NCBI GenBank assembly: GCA_027490485.1
Contig: JAIXYA010000300.1
Location: forward strand, 1-6,539
DNA: 6,539 nt
Reading direction: 5' to 3'
DNA from: Comamonadaceae bacterium
Lineage (GTDB): Bacteria; Pseudomonadota; Gammaproteobacteria; Burkholderiales; Burkholderiaceae_C
Part shown: piece after piece, positions 1 through 6,177 of the stretch
Position numbering within the stretch: position 1 is the first letter of the stretch
Layout of the letters: every line of letters starts with the position of its first letter
Notes under the pieces: generated by a model
What the model saw: the letters and a program-made list of their open reading frames with translations, nothing else
Told to the model about the DNA's origin: nothing
Databases searched by the model: none
Position numbers and translations under genes: made by a program

Positions 1-951
1 ATGAGCCCTCAAATGACTGCTTTAAGCCTCTCAAGCCAATCACCGGTTGCTGCCAATCCTTGGGCTTTGGTGCCCCCACTCGGCAATATCGAAGCCTATA
101 TCTCTGCGGCGAACCGCCTGCCTATGCTCACGTTGGAGCAAGAACAAGCGTTTGCCCGCCAATTGCGTGACCACAACGACCTTGACGCAGCCGGAAAGCT
201 GATCTTGTCGCACCTGCGCTTGGTGGTGTCTATTTCCCGCCAATACATGGGCTACGGCCTGCCCCATGCTGACTTGATTCAGGAAGGCAATGTGGGCTTG
301 ATGAAAGCGGTCAAGCGTTTCGACCCCGACCAAGGCGTGCGCTTGGTCAGCTACGCCTTGCATTGGATCAAGGCTGAAATCCACGAATACATCATCAAAA
401 ACTGGCGCATGGTCAAACTCGCGACCACCAAGGCTCAGCGCAAACTGTTTTTCAACCTGCGATCAAAAAAGCAAGGTTTCCGTGCCGACGCCGGTGAAGA
501 CCACAACACCGTGGCCCGCGACAGCCTGAGCGACGCGCAAATTGACATCATCGCCAAAGACCTGAACGTCAAACGCGAAGAAGTGATCGAAATGGAAGCC
601 CGCATGGCGGGTGGCGATGTGTTGCTGGACCCCGTGTCCACCGATGATGGCGAAGACGCTTTTGGCCCCATCGCTTATTTGGCCGACGCCCACCACGAAC
701 CCACCGCCATGATTGAAGCGCATCAACGGGAGATCTTGTCTAGCGACGGCATCACCCAAGCACTTGAGGTGCTGGACGAACGCAGCCGCCGCATCGTGGA
801 AGAGCGTTGGCTCAAGGTGAATGATGACAACTCAGGCGGCATGACTCTGCACGAATTGGCGGCCGAATACGGCGTCAGCGCCGAACGTATCCGCCAAATC
901 GAAGTGGCGGCTATGAAAAAAATGAAAGCTGCTTTGCTGGAATTTACTTAA
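1..951 (+). CDS. rpoH: RNA polymerase heat-shock sigma factor RpoH (sigma-32)
   Basis: This 316-residue protein is an alternative sigma factor that directs RNA polymerase to heat-shock promoters (chaperones, proteases). Region 2 with the core-binding and -10-reading helices is clear, including DLIQEGNVGLMKAV from residue 91 and the aromatic stretch around YALHWIKAEIHEYI. The RpoH box QRKLFFNLR lies at residues 146-154 and separates RpoH from RpoD and RpoS. Region 4 carries the -35-binding helix-turn-helix at about 281-301 (TLHELAAEYGVSAERIRQIE). Length is close to the family norm (about 285-315). The start is the first base of the window, so the upstream promoter and the thermosensor-type leader cannot be seen. 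A second ATG at 13 is possible, since the first 20 residues are poorly conserved. The 3' end overlaps the convergent SCO1 gene by 8 bp, leaving no room for an ordinary terminator between them. Confidence 0.96.
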   Translation: MSPQMTALSLSSQSPVAANPWALVPPLGNIEAYISAANRLPMLTLEQEQAFARQLRDHNDLDAAGKLILSHLRLVVSISRQYMGYGLPHADLIQEGNVGLMKAVKRFDPDQGVRLVSYALHWIKAEIHEYIIKNWRMVKLATTKAQRKLFFNLRSKKQGFRADAGEDHNTVARDSLSDAQIDIIAKDLNVKREEVIEMEARMAGGDVLLDPVSTDDGEDAFGPIAYLADAHHEPTAMIEAHQREILSSDGITQALEVLDERSRRIVEERWLKVNDDNSGGMTLHELAAEYGVSAERIRQIEVAAMKKMKAALLEFT

Positions 952-1516
952 GCAGTTGCTTGACGTCGGCAGTCAAGGCCGGCACTCCCAGCCCATAGCG
1001 GGCATACAAGCGCAAATGACCCTCGGTGTCATAGATATAGGTGCCCGCCGAGTGGTCTAGGGTGTAGTTGGCAGGCTGGGCGCCTGCCACTTTTTTGTAA
1101 TAAATCTTGAAATCCTTGGCCAAGGCTGGCAGCGCTTCCACGGTAGGCACGAGCGCTACAAAACTGGGGTCAAAATTGCCCATATAGGCTTTGAGAAGTT
1201 CAGGCGTGTCGCGTTCAGGGTCCAAGGTGATGAAGATGGCTTGCATCTTGTCGCCCTGCGCACCCAAATCATGCTTGACTTGCACCATCTCACTCAAGGT
1301 GGTGGGGCAAAAATCAGGGCATTGGGTAAAGCCAAAAAACACCATCACCACCTTGCCTTTGAAGTCCGCCAAGGTTCGCGGCTGTCCCAGCTGATCGGGC
1401 AAGCTAAAGCCTTTGGCGTAATCTGCGCCGGTCAGGTCGATGGACTGAAACGGTGGCTTTTCAGGCGAACACGCCAGCAAGGCCAACAGCATGAAAAAAC
1501 CTACAACACGTCTCAT
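944..1516 (-). CDS. SCO1/SenC family copper chaperone, predicted lipoprotein
   Basis: This 190-residue SCO protein has a thioredoxin fold and binds copper; the family helps metallate the CuA centre of oxidase subunit II in the periplasm. The metal-binding set is complete: Cys66 and Cys70 in CPDFCP, and His155 in LDHSAGTY. A short charged and hydrophobic N-terminus ends in a lipobox (Leu13-Leu14-Ala15-Cys16), so the mature protein is probably a lipoprotein anchored at Cys16. The first mature residue after Cys is Ser, not the inner-membrane retention Asp of the E. coli rule. It is the last gene of the assembly operon. Its ATG overlaps the ctaB stop in an ATGA, and an AGGA lies 5 nt upstream of the start, which suggests translational coupling. 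Its stop codon lies inside the end of rpoH on the other strand. Identification is firm; the exact redox or copper role is known only for the family. Confidence 0.95.
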   Translation of the reverse strand: MRRVVGFFMLLALLACSPEKPPFQSIDLTGADYAKGFSLPDQLGQPRTLADFKGKVVMVFFGFTQCPDFCPTTLSEMVQVKHDLGAQGDKMQAIFITLDPERDTPELLKAYMGNFDPSFVALVPTVEALPALAKDFKIYYKKVAGAQPANYTLDHSAGTYIYDTEGHLRLYARYGLGVPALTADVKQLLK

Positions 1517-2415
1517 ACAGTTCCTGGCAAATAGTGGTCAATCAGCAAAGCGGCAAACAGCAAGCTGAGGTGGTAGAGCGAAAAGCGAAAAGTTTTACGC
1601 GCAAGTTCATCAGAGTAGTTGCGCCACAAGGCCCATGCGTAGGCGCAAAACATCACGCTGAGAATGGTTGCGCTGACTAGGTAAAACCAACCGCTCATGC
1701 GGTACACAAAAGGCATCAAACAAGCTGCCAGCAACACAAAGGTATAGAGCAATATTTGCAAACGGGTGAACTCATTGCCATGCGTGACTGGCAGCATGGG
1801 CAAGCCAGACTTGCGGTAGTCCTCTACGCGGTACAGCGCTAAAGCCCAAAAGTGCGGTGGGGTCCACAAGAAAATGATGAGGCACAAAATCAAGGACTCA
1901 GGGCTGACCTCGCCGGTCATGGCCGCCCATCCCAACACCGGCGGCATGGCACCTGAAGCGCCACCAATGACGATATTCTGTGGCGTCAGCGGTTTCAAAA
2001 TAACTGTGTAAATGATGGCGTAACCCACAAAGGTGGCAAAGGTCAACCACATGGTGAGGGGGTTGACCCAGATATACAAAATAGCTGAGCCCAGCAAACA
2101 CAAGACAGCTGAAAACAGCAAGGTATCTCGGTCGCTCAACTCGCCCTTGGCGGTGGGTCGCCACGAGGTGCGTTTCATGCGAGCGTCAATGGCTTTTTCA
2201 ACGATGCAGTTGAAAGCTGCTGCGGCCCCCGAGACAAACCAAATCCCTAAGCATGCAATGGCACCCAATTGAAGATCCGCCCACGAAGGCACACCCGGCA
2301 CCGCCAAGACCATGCCGATCAGGGCACAAAACACAATGAGTTGAATCACGCGCGGTTTGGTCAGGGCGTTGAACTGCTGCCAACGCATAGGCATAAAGGT
2401 AGAAAGCGCTCTCAT
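1513..2415 (-). CDS. ctaB: Protoheme IX farnesyltransferase (heme o synthase)
   Basis: This 300-residue integral membrane prenyltransferase of the UbiA family adds a farnesyl group to heme b to make heme o, the precursor of the heme a used by the oxidase encoded alongside. The first Asp-rich active-site motif is visible as Asn69, Glu73, Asp77 and Arg82-Thr83 ([15 protein letters not shown]). It is followed by the family motifs [20 protein letters not shown] (about 144-163), [12 protein letters not shown] (about 183-194) and [11 protein letters not shown] (about 200-210). Several hydrophobic stretches fit the usual seven to nine membrane helices. ATG at 2415 is chosen because it forms an ATGA overlap with the COX15 stop. 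Met8 and Met10 are alternative starts with little effect on the protein. The SCO1 start overlaps its stop in the same way. CyoE is the name for the same enzyme in bo3-oxidase operons; the aa3 context favours ctaB. Confidence 0.96.
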   Translation of the reverse strand: MRALSTFMPMRWQQFNALTKPRVIQLIVFCALIGMVLAVPGVPSWADLQLGAIACLGIWFVSGAAAAFNCIVEKAIDARMKRTSWRPTAKGELSDRDTLLFSAVLCLLGSAILYIWVNPLTMWLTFATFVGYAIIYTVILKPLTPQNIVIGGASGAMPPVLGWAAMTGEVSPESLILCLIIFLWTPPHFWALALYRVEDYRKSGLPMLPVTHGNEFTRLQILLYTFVLLAACLMPFVYRMSGWFYLVSATILSVMFCAYAWALWRNYSDELARKTFRFSLYHLSLLFAALLIDHYLPGTV

Positions 2416-3545
2416 AAATCAGGCCTGGAAAAAGTCGCGGGGATATGCCCTGAAGGTCGGGACTCGGTGATACCCAAAGCCCAGCTTATCAGCAACAGCA
2501 AACCCGCAGCGCTGCCCGTGTGCAACAAAGCGGCCAGCAAGGGCCACCCCAGCACCGCATTGGAAATGCCGGTGATGATCTGCAACAAGACCAAAAGCCA
2601 CAAACCACGAGCTTGGGTAGTCAAGCCATGGCGGTACAACAAAAACGAGGACCACAGCAGCAAGGCAGCCACAGGCATGGCATGCCAGCGATGGGTGAAG
2701 TTAATCGCGGTCAAGGCTTGAAATGGCAGGGCTTGACCATCGCCATCCATGCCTAAGGCTCGCCACAGATCAAAGCCCTTGTCAAAATTCATGTCGGGCC
2801 ACCAAGTGCCTTGGCAAAGCGGGTAGGTGTCGCAAGCCATGACCGCGTAGTTGGAACTGACCCAAGCACCCAAGACAATTTGCAGCATCAGCAAAGCCCA
2901 AGCGGCCATTAACCAAGCTCGCACCGAGGTGGGCAAAGGGATGCGGGATTCAGCCCACGGCGCATGGCGCTGACGCAGCAATTGGATCAACAACAGTACC
3001 AACAGCAACATGCCGCCCATCAAATGCAAGCTGACGATGGCAGGAAACAGCTTCATGGTGACAGTCAAAGCCCCAAAGCCGCCTTGCACACACACCCACA
3101 CCAAGCTGAGTGTGGGCCAGCCCCAAACAGTTCGGTCGCGTCGCCATGAGAAAACCGCCAACGTCAAAATCAATGCGCCCACTGTCATGGCTAAATAGCG
3201 GTGAATCATTTCGATCCATGCTTTGCTCAAGGTCACAGGCCCTGTGGGCATGGCGGTTTGCGCGGCTTCGATGGCTTCGCCTGCGCCAAAGGGTGAGGCA
3301 TGGCCATAGCAACCAGGCCAATCAGGACAGCCCAAGCCTGAGTCACTCAAGCGGGTGAACGATCCAAACAACACCAAATCAAAACACAGGAAAAGCGTTA
3401 AAGCAGTGAGCTGGCGTACGCGCTGCGGCGCTTCTTGGTGGCGATGGCGCAGCCACACCCAAGCCAAAGGACCCATGGCCACAACTGCCGCCAACAGCAG
3501 CAATTTGAAAATGGGGCCCAGATTGAAAAGTTCGACTTCTTGCAT
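2412..3545 (-). CDS. ctaA: COX15/CtaA family heme a synthase
   Basis: This 377-residue polytopic membrane protein oxidises the methyl group of heme o to a formyl group, giving heme a. Four conserved histidines expected to hold hemes are present: His115 (EMIHRYLA), His174 (SLHLMGG), His285 (NFTHRWHA) and His342 (LLHTGSAAG). Two CX5C pairs lie in extracytoplasmic loops, Cys73/Cys79 (GCPDWPGC) and Cys238/Cys244 (CDTYPLC), as in B. subtilis CtaA. About eight membrane helices in two similar halves fit the family. The frame is open to an ATG at 3584, but that would overlap the previous gene by 35 bp and add 13 unlike residues. ATG at 3545 sits 4 nt past the upstream TGA and gives the usual N-terminus running straight into the first helix. 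The ctaB start overlaps its stop, so the two heme enzymes are coupled in expression. The 3545 start is an inference. Confidence 0.93.
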   Translation of the reverse strand: MQEVELFNLGPIFKLLLLAAVVAMGPLAWVWLRHRHQEAPQRVRQLTALTLFLCFDLVLFGSFTRLSDSGLGCPDWPGCYGHASPFGAGEAIEAAQTAMPTGPVTLSKAWIEMIHRYLAMTVGALILTLAVFSWRRDRTVWGWPTLSLVWVCVQGGFGALTVTMKLFPAIVSLHLMGGMLLLVLLLIQLLRQRHAPWAESRIPLPTSVRAWLMAAWALLMLQIVLGAWVSSNYAVMACDTYPLCQGTWWPDMNFDKGFDLWRALGMDGDGQALPFQALTAINFTHRWHAMPVAALLLWSSFLLYRHGLTTQARGLWLLVLLQIITGISNAVLGWPLLAALLHTGSAAGLLLLISWALGITESRPSGHIPATFSRPDL

Positions 3546-3549
3546 AAGC

Positions 3550-4245
3550 TCAGCGCCCTGCTTTGTCCCAAGACACGGAAGCACGCAGCAGGCGGTCCCA
3601 GTCTTTGCGCATCTTGGGTGCTTGATCGGTTTGCAAGTTGGCAGGGAAACGCATCATCCAATCGCCCTGGGGGTCGACCAAGTACAAATGGTCTTGCAAC
3701 TCGCTGCCCGCTTGGGGACGCAACCATTGCGCGACTTGGTCTTTGGGTAAACGCAAAACCACCGCGTCTTGCAATCCTGCCAGCAAAGCGGCATCCAAAG
3801 GCGCATCGTCCGTCACCAGCCAGACCCAATCGGTGCGATCGCGTTCACGCCCCAAAGCAGCTCGGGTTTGGCGTTGGAAAAAAAGATTTTGTTGGCACTC
3901 GGCTGGGCAAGCGCCGCCTGCCACACTCACCAGCAACCACTGGTTTTTGAGACTTCGAAGCGCCACTGGCTGACCTTTGACATCCTTGGCTTGCAAGTCT
4001 GGCATGGCCACCACCGGCAGAATCAACTCGCCAAAGCTGCGCAGACTTTGTGGCCGTAACACGTAATAGGTCAAATAGGAGGCAATGACCGGCGCAGCAC
4101 ACACCAGTAACACCAGCAACATGCGCAAACGGCCACTGGCAGTTTGCCTGGCATCGGCATCCGCAACTGCGCCAGGCTCGGGCAAGTCATACACCGTCAA
4201 ACCTAATGGCTTGGACTCAAGAGAGTCAGCTTTGTTGTCGACCAT
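3550..4245 (-). CDS. SCO/thioredoxin-like membrane-anchored protein of the cox cluster, function unknown
   Basis: This 231-residue protein belongs to a family I know only from its position between SURF1 and COX15 in beta- and gammaproteobacterial oxidase clusters (the Pseudomonas PA0111 position). A cytoplasmic tail of about 40 residues is followed by one membrane helix (about 42-61) and a periplasmic domain. That domain has a thioredoxin-like order: a hydrophobic strand (WLLVSVAG), then Cys113 and Cys117 in ACPAEC, a helix, a strand (WVWLVTDD), and near the end HLYLVDPQGDWMMRF with His186. The CxxxC plus a late His recalls SCO copper sites, so a copper or thiol-redox role in oxidase assembly is plausible but unproven. 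ATG at 4245 overlaps the SURF1 end by 20 bp. The frame is open to an ATG at 4323, but the extra 26 residues would overlap SURF1 by about 100 bp and look unlike a natural N-terminus. The downstream COX15 starts 4 nt after its stop. Confidence 0.85.
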   Translation of the reverse strand: MVDNKADSLESKPLGLTVYDLPEPGAVADADARQTASGRLRMLLVLLVCAAPVIASYLTYYVLRPQSLRSFGELILPVVAMPDLQAKDVKGQPVALRSLKNQWLLVSVAGGACPAECQQNLFFQRQTRAALGRERDRTDWVWLVTDDAPLDAALLAGLQDAVVLRLPKDQVAQWLRPQAGSELQDHLYLVDPQGDWMMRFPANLQTDQAPKMRKDWDRLLRASVSWDKAGR

Positions 4246-4987
4246 ATCGGTAGTCTTTAATCCATTGAAACCAGAGGTAAAGAAATGCCAGCAGTGCACT
4301 GAGGGCAAACCATTGAAAAGCATAGGCGCGGTTTTTGTCAGCGCTCAAGCCCACTTGAAACCAATCGCGGCGCAGACCGTCCCCATCGGGGCCAGTTTGC
4401 ACCACCAAAGCCTGCACATTGTCTTGCACCAGCGACTGCATCTGCGTCGGGTTCAAATTTGCCCTTATGGGCGATGGGTTGGCACTTTGCTGGGCAGATC
4501 CCAATTCGAATATTTGCGACAAAGGCGGCGCAATCCGCGCCTCCACAGGACTGCCGTCCACAGGGGGTGCTAATTGAGGCGGCTTACGCGGGTCCAGTGC
4601 ATCGCGCTCAACCCAGCCGCGCTGCACCCACACCACCTGCCCTGCTTGCACACGCAAGGGCGTCATCACCCAAAACCCCACCCGCCCGTGGTGGGCGCGG
4701 TTGTCCAAGAAAACCGTTTGATCCTTCAGCCACTCGCCATGCAACTGCACACGTCTATGGGTTTGCGCCCAAGCCGAAGGGTCGCTTTGGAGCTGCCCCA
4801 AGGTCAACGGTGGCAATTGCGATTGGTTCTCAATGGCCTGTTGTAAGGTGGTTTTTTGCTCGGCTCTCGAGAGCTGCCAAAATCCCAAACGCAGGGTCAA
4901 GGCCACGCACAGCGCAGCCAGCAAGCCCCAGGCCAAGCGGCTTTGCCATAAGGGTATTCGACGGGTAGGAGGCGATTGCGAAGTCAA
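4226..4987 (-). CDS. SURF1 family cytochrome oxidase assembly protein
   Basis: This 253-residue SURF1/Shy1 protein helps insert or hold heme a during assembly of oxidase subunit I. It has the family's two-helix hairpin layout: a first membrane helix (about 17-34) running into LGFWQLSRAEQK (34-45), a large periplasmic domain with FLDNRAHHGRVGFWVMTPL (93-111) and VVWVQRGWV (118-126), and a second helix (about 223-242) introduced by NRAYAFQWFALS. In characterised members a His sits three residues before that Tyr and has been tied to heme a; here it is Asn219. No ATG or GTG exists in frame upstream of the first helix. The most upstream start is a TTG at 4987, which gives a sensible basic N-terminus (PPTRR) but has no clear ribosome-binding site. 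It is the first gene of the five-gene assembly operon, and its promoter must lie within or beyond the divergent gene to the right. The identity is firm; the start is less so. Confidence 0.92.
   Translation of the reverse strand: MTSQSPPTRRIPLWQSRLAWGLLAALCVALTLRLGFWQLSRAEQKTTLQQAIENQSQLPPLTLGQLQSDPSAWAQTHRRVQLHGEWLKDQTVFLDNRAHHGRVGFWVMTPLRVQAGQVVWVQRGWVERDALDPRKPPQLAPPVDGSPVEARIAPPLSQIFELGSAQQSANPSPIRANLNPTQMQSLVQDNVQALVVQTGPDGDGLRRDWFQVGLSADKNRAYAFQWFALSALLAFLYLWFQWIKDYRYGRQQS
4967..4972 (+). promoter_or_regulatory. Shine-Dalgarno-like AGGAGG that bears on the start of the DUF2909 gene
   Basis: A perfect AGGAGG stands 3 nt before an in-frame TTG at 4976. It is 30 nt before the preferred ATG at 5003, too far to serve that start. 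If functional it would support the longer 85-residue form of the small membrane protein. The same bases encode Pro-Pro-Thr of SURF1 on the other strand, so the match may be incidental, and a 3-nt spacer is shorter than usual. The ATG at 5003 has only a weak GGA about 10 nt upstream. Confidence 0.3.
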
Positions 4988-5002
4988 CGGATAATCGCTT
5001 TC

Positions 5003-5233
5003 ATGACTTTCTTCATTGCATTGGCCTTTTTAGGCATTTTGGCCAGCCTAGCCACGGCTTTGTTTTTCATGGTGCGCGACAAACCCGAAAACGATGACGC
5101 CCCCAAAACCTCACCCATGGCCAAAGCACTGGCTTTTCGCATTGGCATATCTGTGGTGTTGTTCATCAGCATTTTGCTGTCTTGGAAAATGGGCTGGATC
5201 CACCCGACTGGCATTCCTTTGACGCCAGCCTAA
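5003..5233 (+). CDS. Small two-helix membrane protein, DUF2909 (twin transmembrane) type
   Basis: This 76-residue protein has two membrane helices (about 3-24 and 44-62) joined by a polar, acidic loop with a basic edge (VRDKPENDD). It ends in WKMGWIHPTGIP. The pattern, with the second helix led in by MAKALAFRIGIS and the GWI-x-PTGI tail, matches small proteins seen between coxC and SURF1 in beta- and gammaproteobacteria and annotated as DUF2909 or twin transmembrane helix proteins. The function is unknown; the location suggests a link to the oxidase. ATG at 5003 matches the family N-terminus. A TTG at 4976 would add nine residues (MRSQRIIAF); it has an AGGAGG just 3 nt upstream but would overlap the SURF1 start. 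The gene is on the opposite strand to all its cox neighbours. Its start is 15 bp from the SURF1 start and its 3' end faces coxC across a hairpin. Confidence 0.8.
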   Translation: MTFFIALAFLGILASLATALFFMVRDKPENDDAPKTSPMAKALAFRIGISVVLFISILLSWKMGWIHPTGIPLTPA

Positions 5234-5239
5234 GGCTTG

Positions 5240-5269
5240 AAACAAAAGGGCCGCAAAAGCGGCCCTTGT
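5240..5269. terminator. Intrinsic terminator hairpin between coxC and the DUF2909 gene, stronger for coxC
   Basis: A perfect 9-bp stem (5246-5254 paired with 5259-5267, AAGGGCCGC/GCGGCCCTT) closes a four-base AAAA loop in the 51-bp gap between two convergent stop codons. Read on the minus strand, the stem is followed by TTTTGTTT (counting the last two bases of the stem arm), a good U-tract, so it should stop transcription leaving coxC. Read on the plus strand it is followed by GTCTGTG after CTT, a poor U-tract, so termination of the small plus-strand gene is probably weaker. It lies 12 nt past that gene's stop and about 18 nt past the coxC stop. Confidence 0.85.
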
Positions 5270-5284
5270 CTGTGAGGGTGTCGT

Positions 5285-6166
5285 TCAGAGCCAGTACACC
5301 AAGATGTACAGACCCAACCACACCACATCCACAAAGTGCCAGTACCAAGCCGCACCTTCAAAGCCGAAATGCTTTTCAGGGGTGAAGTGGCCTTTTTGCA
5401 AGCGCAAGGTGATGAACAGCAGCATCAACATGCCCAAGAACACGTGAAAACCATGAAAGCCGGTCAACATGTAAAAAGTAGAACCGTACATTCCAGAGGT
5501 GAGCTTGAGGTTCAAATCGTTGTAGGCATGGAAGTATTCATAACCTTGAACAAAAAGGAAAACCAGACCCAGGGCAACAGTCAACCACATGAAGGTGATC
5601 GTTTTGGCGCGTTGGTTGGCAATCAAAGCATGGTGGGCGATGGTCAGGGTTACGCCAGAGCTCAATAACAAAGCGGTATTGATGGTGGGCAACCAAAACG
5701 GCGTCATGGTTTGAAACGGTTCGATGATGCCTGCAGGTGAGGCTGTCACGCCTGCGGCAACACTGGGCCAAACCGCTTTGAAGTCAGGCCAAAGCAAGGC
5801 GTTATCGAGGCTGCCCAGCATGGGGACGGAATGGGCACGTGCCCACCACAAGGCTGAGAAGAAGGCACCAAAGAACATCACCTCGGAGAAGATGAACCAG
5901 CTCATGCTCCAGCGGAATGACAGATCAATCTTGCGGCCATACAAACCTGACTCGCTCTCAGAGACGGCAGCGCTGAACCATTTAAAGAGGATGACCAACC
6001 AAATCACCATGCCCAAAATCAAAGAGTACTTGCCCCAGGTGATGTCATTGACCCAGAAGGTTGCACCCAAAATAACAAAGAACAACCCAAGGGAAGCCAA
6101 GGCCGGAAACGGCGAAGGCTCGGGAACATAGTAGTAAGGCGTAGTGCCATGGGACGTGCTGCTCAT
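5285..6166 (-). CDS. coxC: Cytochrome c oxidase subunit III
   Basis: This 293-residue membrane protein is subunit III of an aa3-type oxidase. It has seven predicted helices and carries no redox centre; in the family it stabilises subunit I and the proton-uptake path. Diagnostic motifs are RWSMSWFIFSEVMFFGAFF (85-103) with the buried Glu95, the stretch TFYMLTGFHGFHVFLGM (about 230-246) with His238 and His241, and a C-terminal AAWYWHFVDVVWLGLYIL (about 272-289) with His277. Length is usual for proteobacteria, including the loop around 111-150 after the third helix. The start is well supported: AAGGAG lies 5 nt before ATG 6166 and partly overlaps the stop codon of the DUF2970 gene, only 11 bp away. 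It is the last gene of the right-hand minus-strand unit and is followed by a strong hairpin terminator. The subunit I and II genes are expected beyond the right edge. Confidence 0.97.
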   Translation of the reverse strand: MSSTSHGTTPYYYVPEPSPFPALASLGLFFVILGATFWVNDITWGKYSLILGMVIWLVILFKWFSAAVSESESGLYGRKIDLSFRWSMSWFIFSEVMFFGAFFSALWWARAHSVPMLGSLDNALLWPDFKAVWPSVAAGVTASPAGIIEPFQTMTPFWLPTINTALLLSSGVTLTIAHHALIANQRAKTITFMWLTVALGLVFLFVQGYEYFHAYNDLNLKLTSGMYGSTFYMLTGFHGFHVFLGMLMLLFITLRLQKGHFTPEKHFGFEGAAWYWHFVDVVWLGLYILVYWL

Positions 6167-6177
6167 CTCGACTCCTT

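Noticed and set aside
959..977. CTTGAC/GTCAAG stem as a possible rpoH terminator
   Set aside because: The 6-bp stem with a 7-base loop is weak, is not followed by a T-run on the plus strand, and lies inside the SCO1 coding sequence.
1241..1534. Plus-strand frame containing a run of His codons that resembles a metal-binding stretch
   Set aside because: It is the complement of the SCO1 strand VMVFFGF next to the copper site, so the His run follows from the coding of SCO1.
2269..2721. Open plus-strand frame of 150 codons opposite ctaB and COX15, and similar long plus-strand frames at 3435-3950 and 4459-4968
   Set aside because: These are shadows of well-identified minus-strand genes. Their products are low-complexity, Gln/Arg/Pro/His-rich readings without recognisable domains.
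3233..3245. Inverted repeat CACAGG-C-CCTGTG inside COX15
   Set aside because: It is short, lies within conserved coding sequence far from any start or stop, and has no U-tract. Chance is sufficient.
2412..3584. Longer COX15 form starting at ATG 3584
   Set aside because: It would overlap the upstream gene by 35 bp and add 13 residues that do not resemble a heme a synthase N-terminus; ATG 3545 fits better.
3550..4323. Longer form of the SCO-like protein starting at ATG 4323
   Set aside because: The extension is the antiparallel-free out-of-frame reading of the SURF1 C-terminal helix region and would overlap SURF1 by about 100 bp; ATG 4245 gives a normal cytoplasmic tail.
4863..4874. Perfect 12-bp palindrome GCTCTCGAGAGC inside SURF1
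   Set aside because: About one or two perfect 12-bp palindromes are expected by chance in a window this long, and the bases encode conserved SURF1 residues (LSRAE). No repeat of it is seen elsewhere.
5030..5240. Sigma-70 promoter for the SURF1 operon within the DUF2909 gene
   Set aside because: One should exist here if the hairpin works, but no pair of -35 and -10 boxes with good spacing could be picked out by eye, so none is called.
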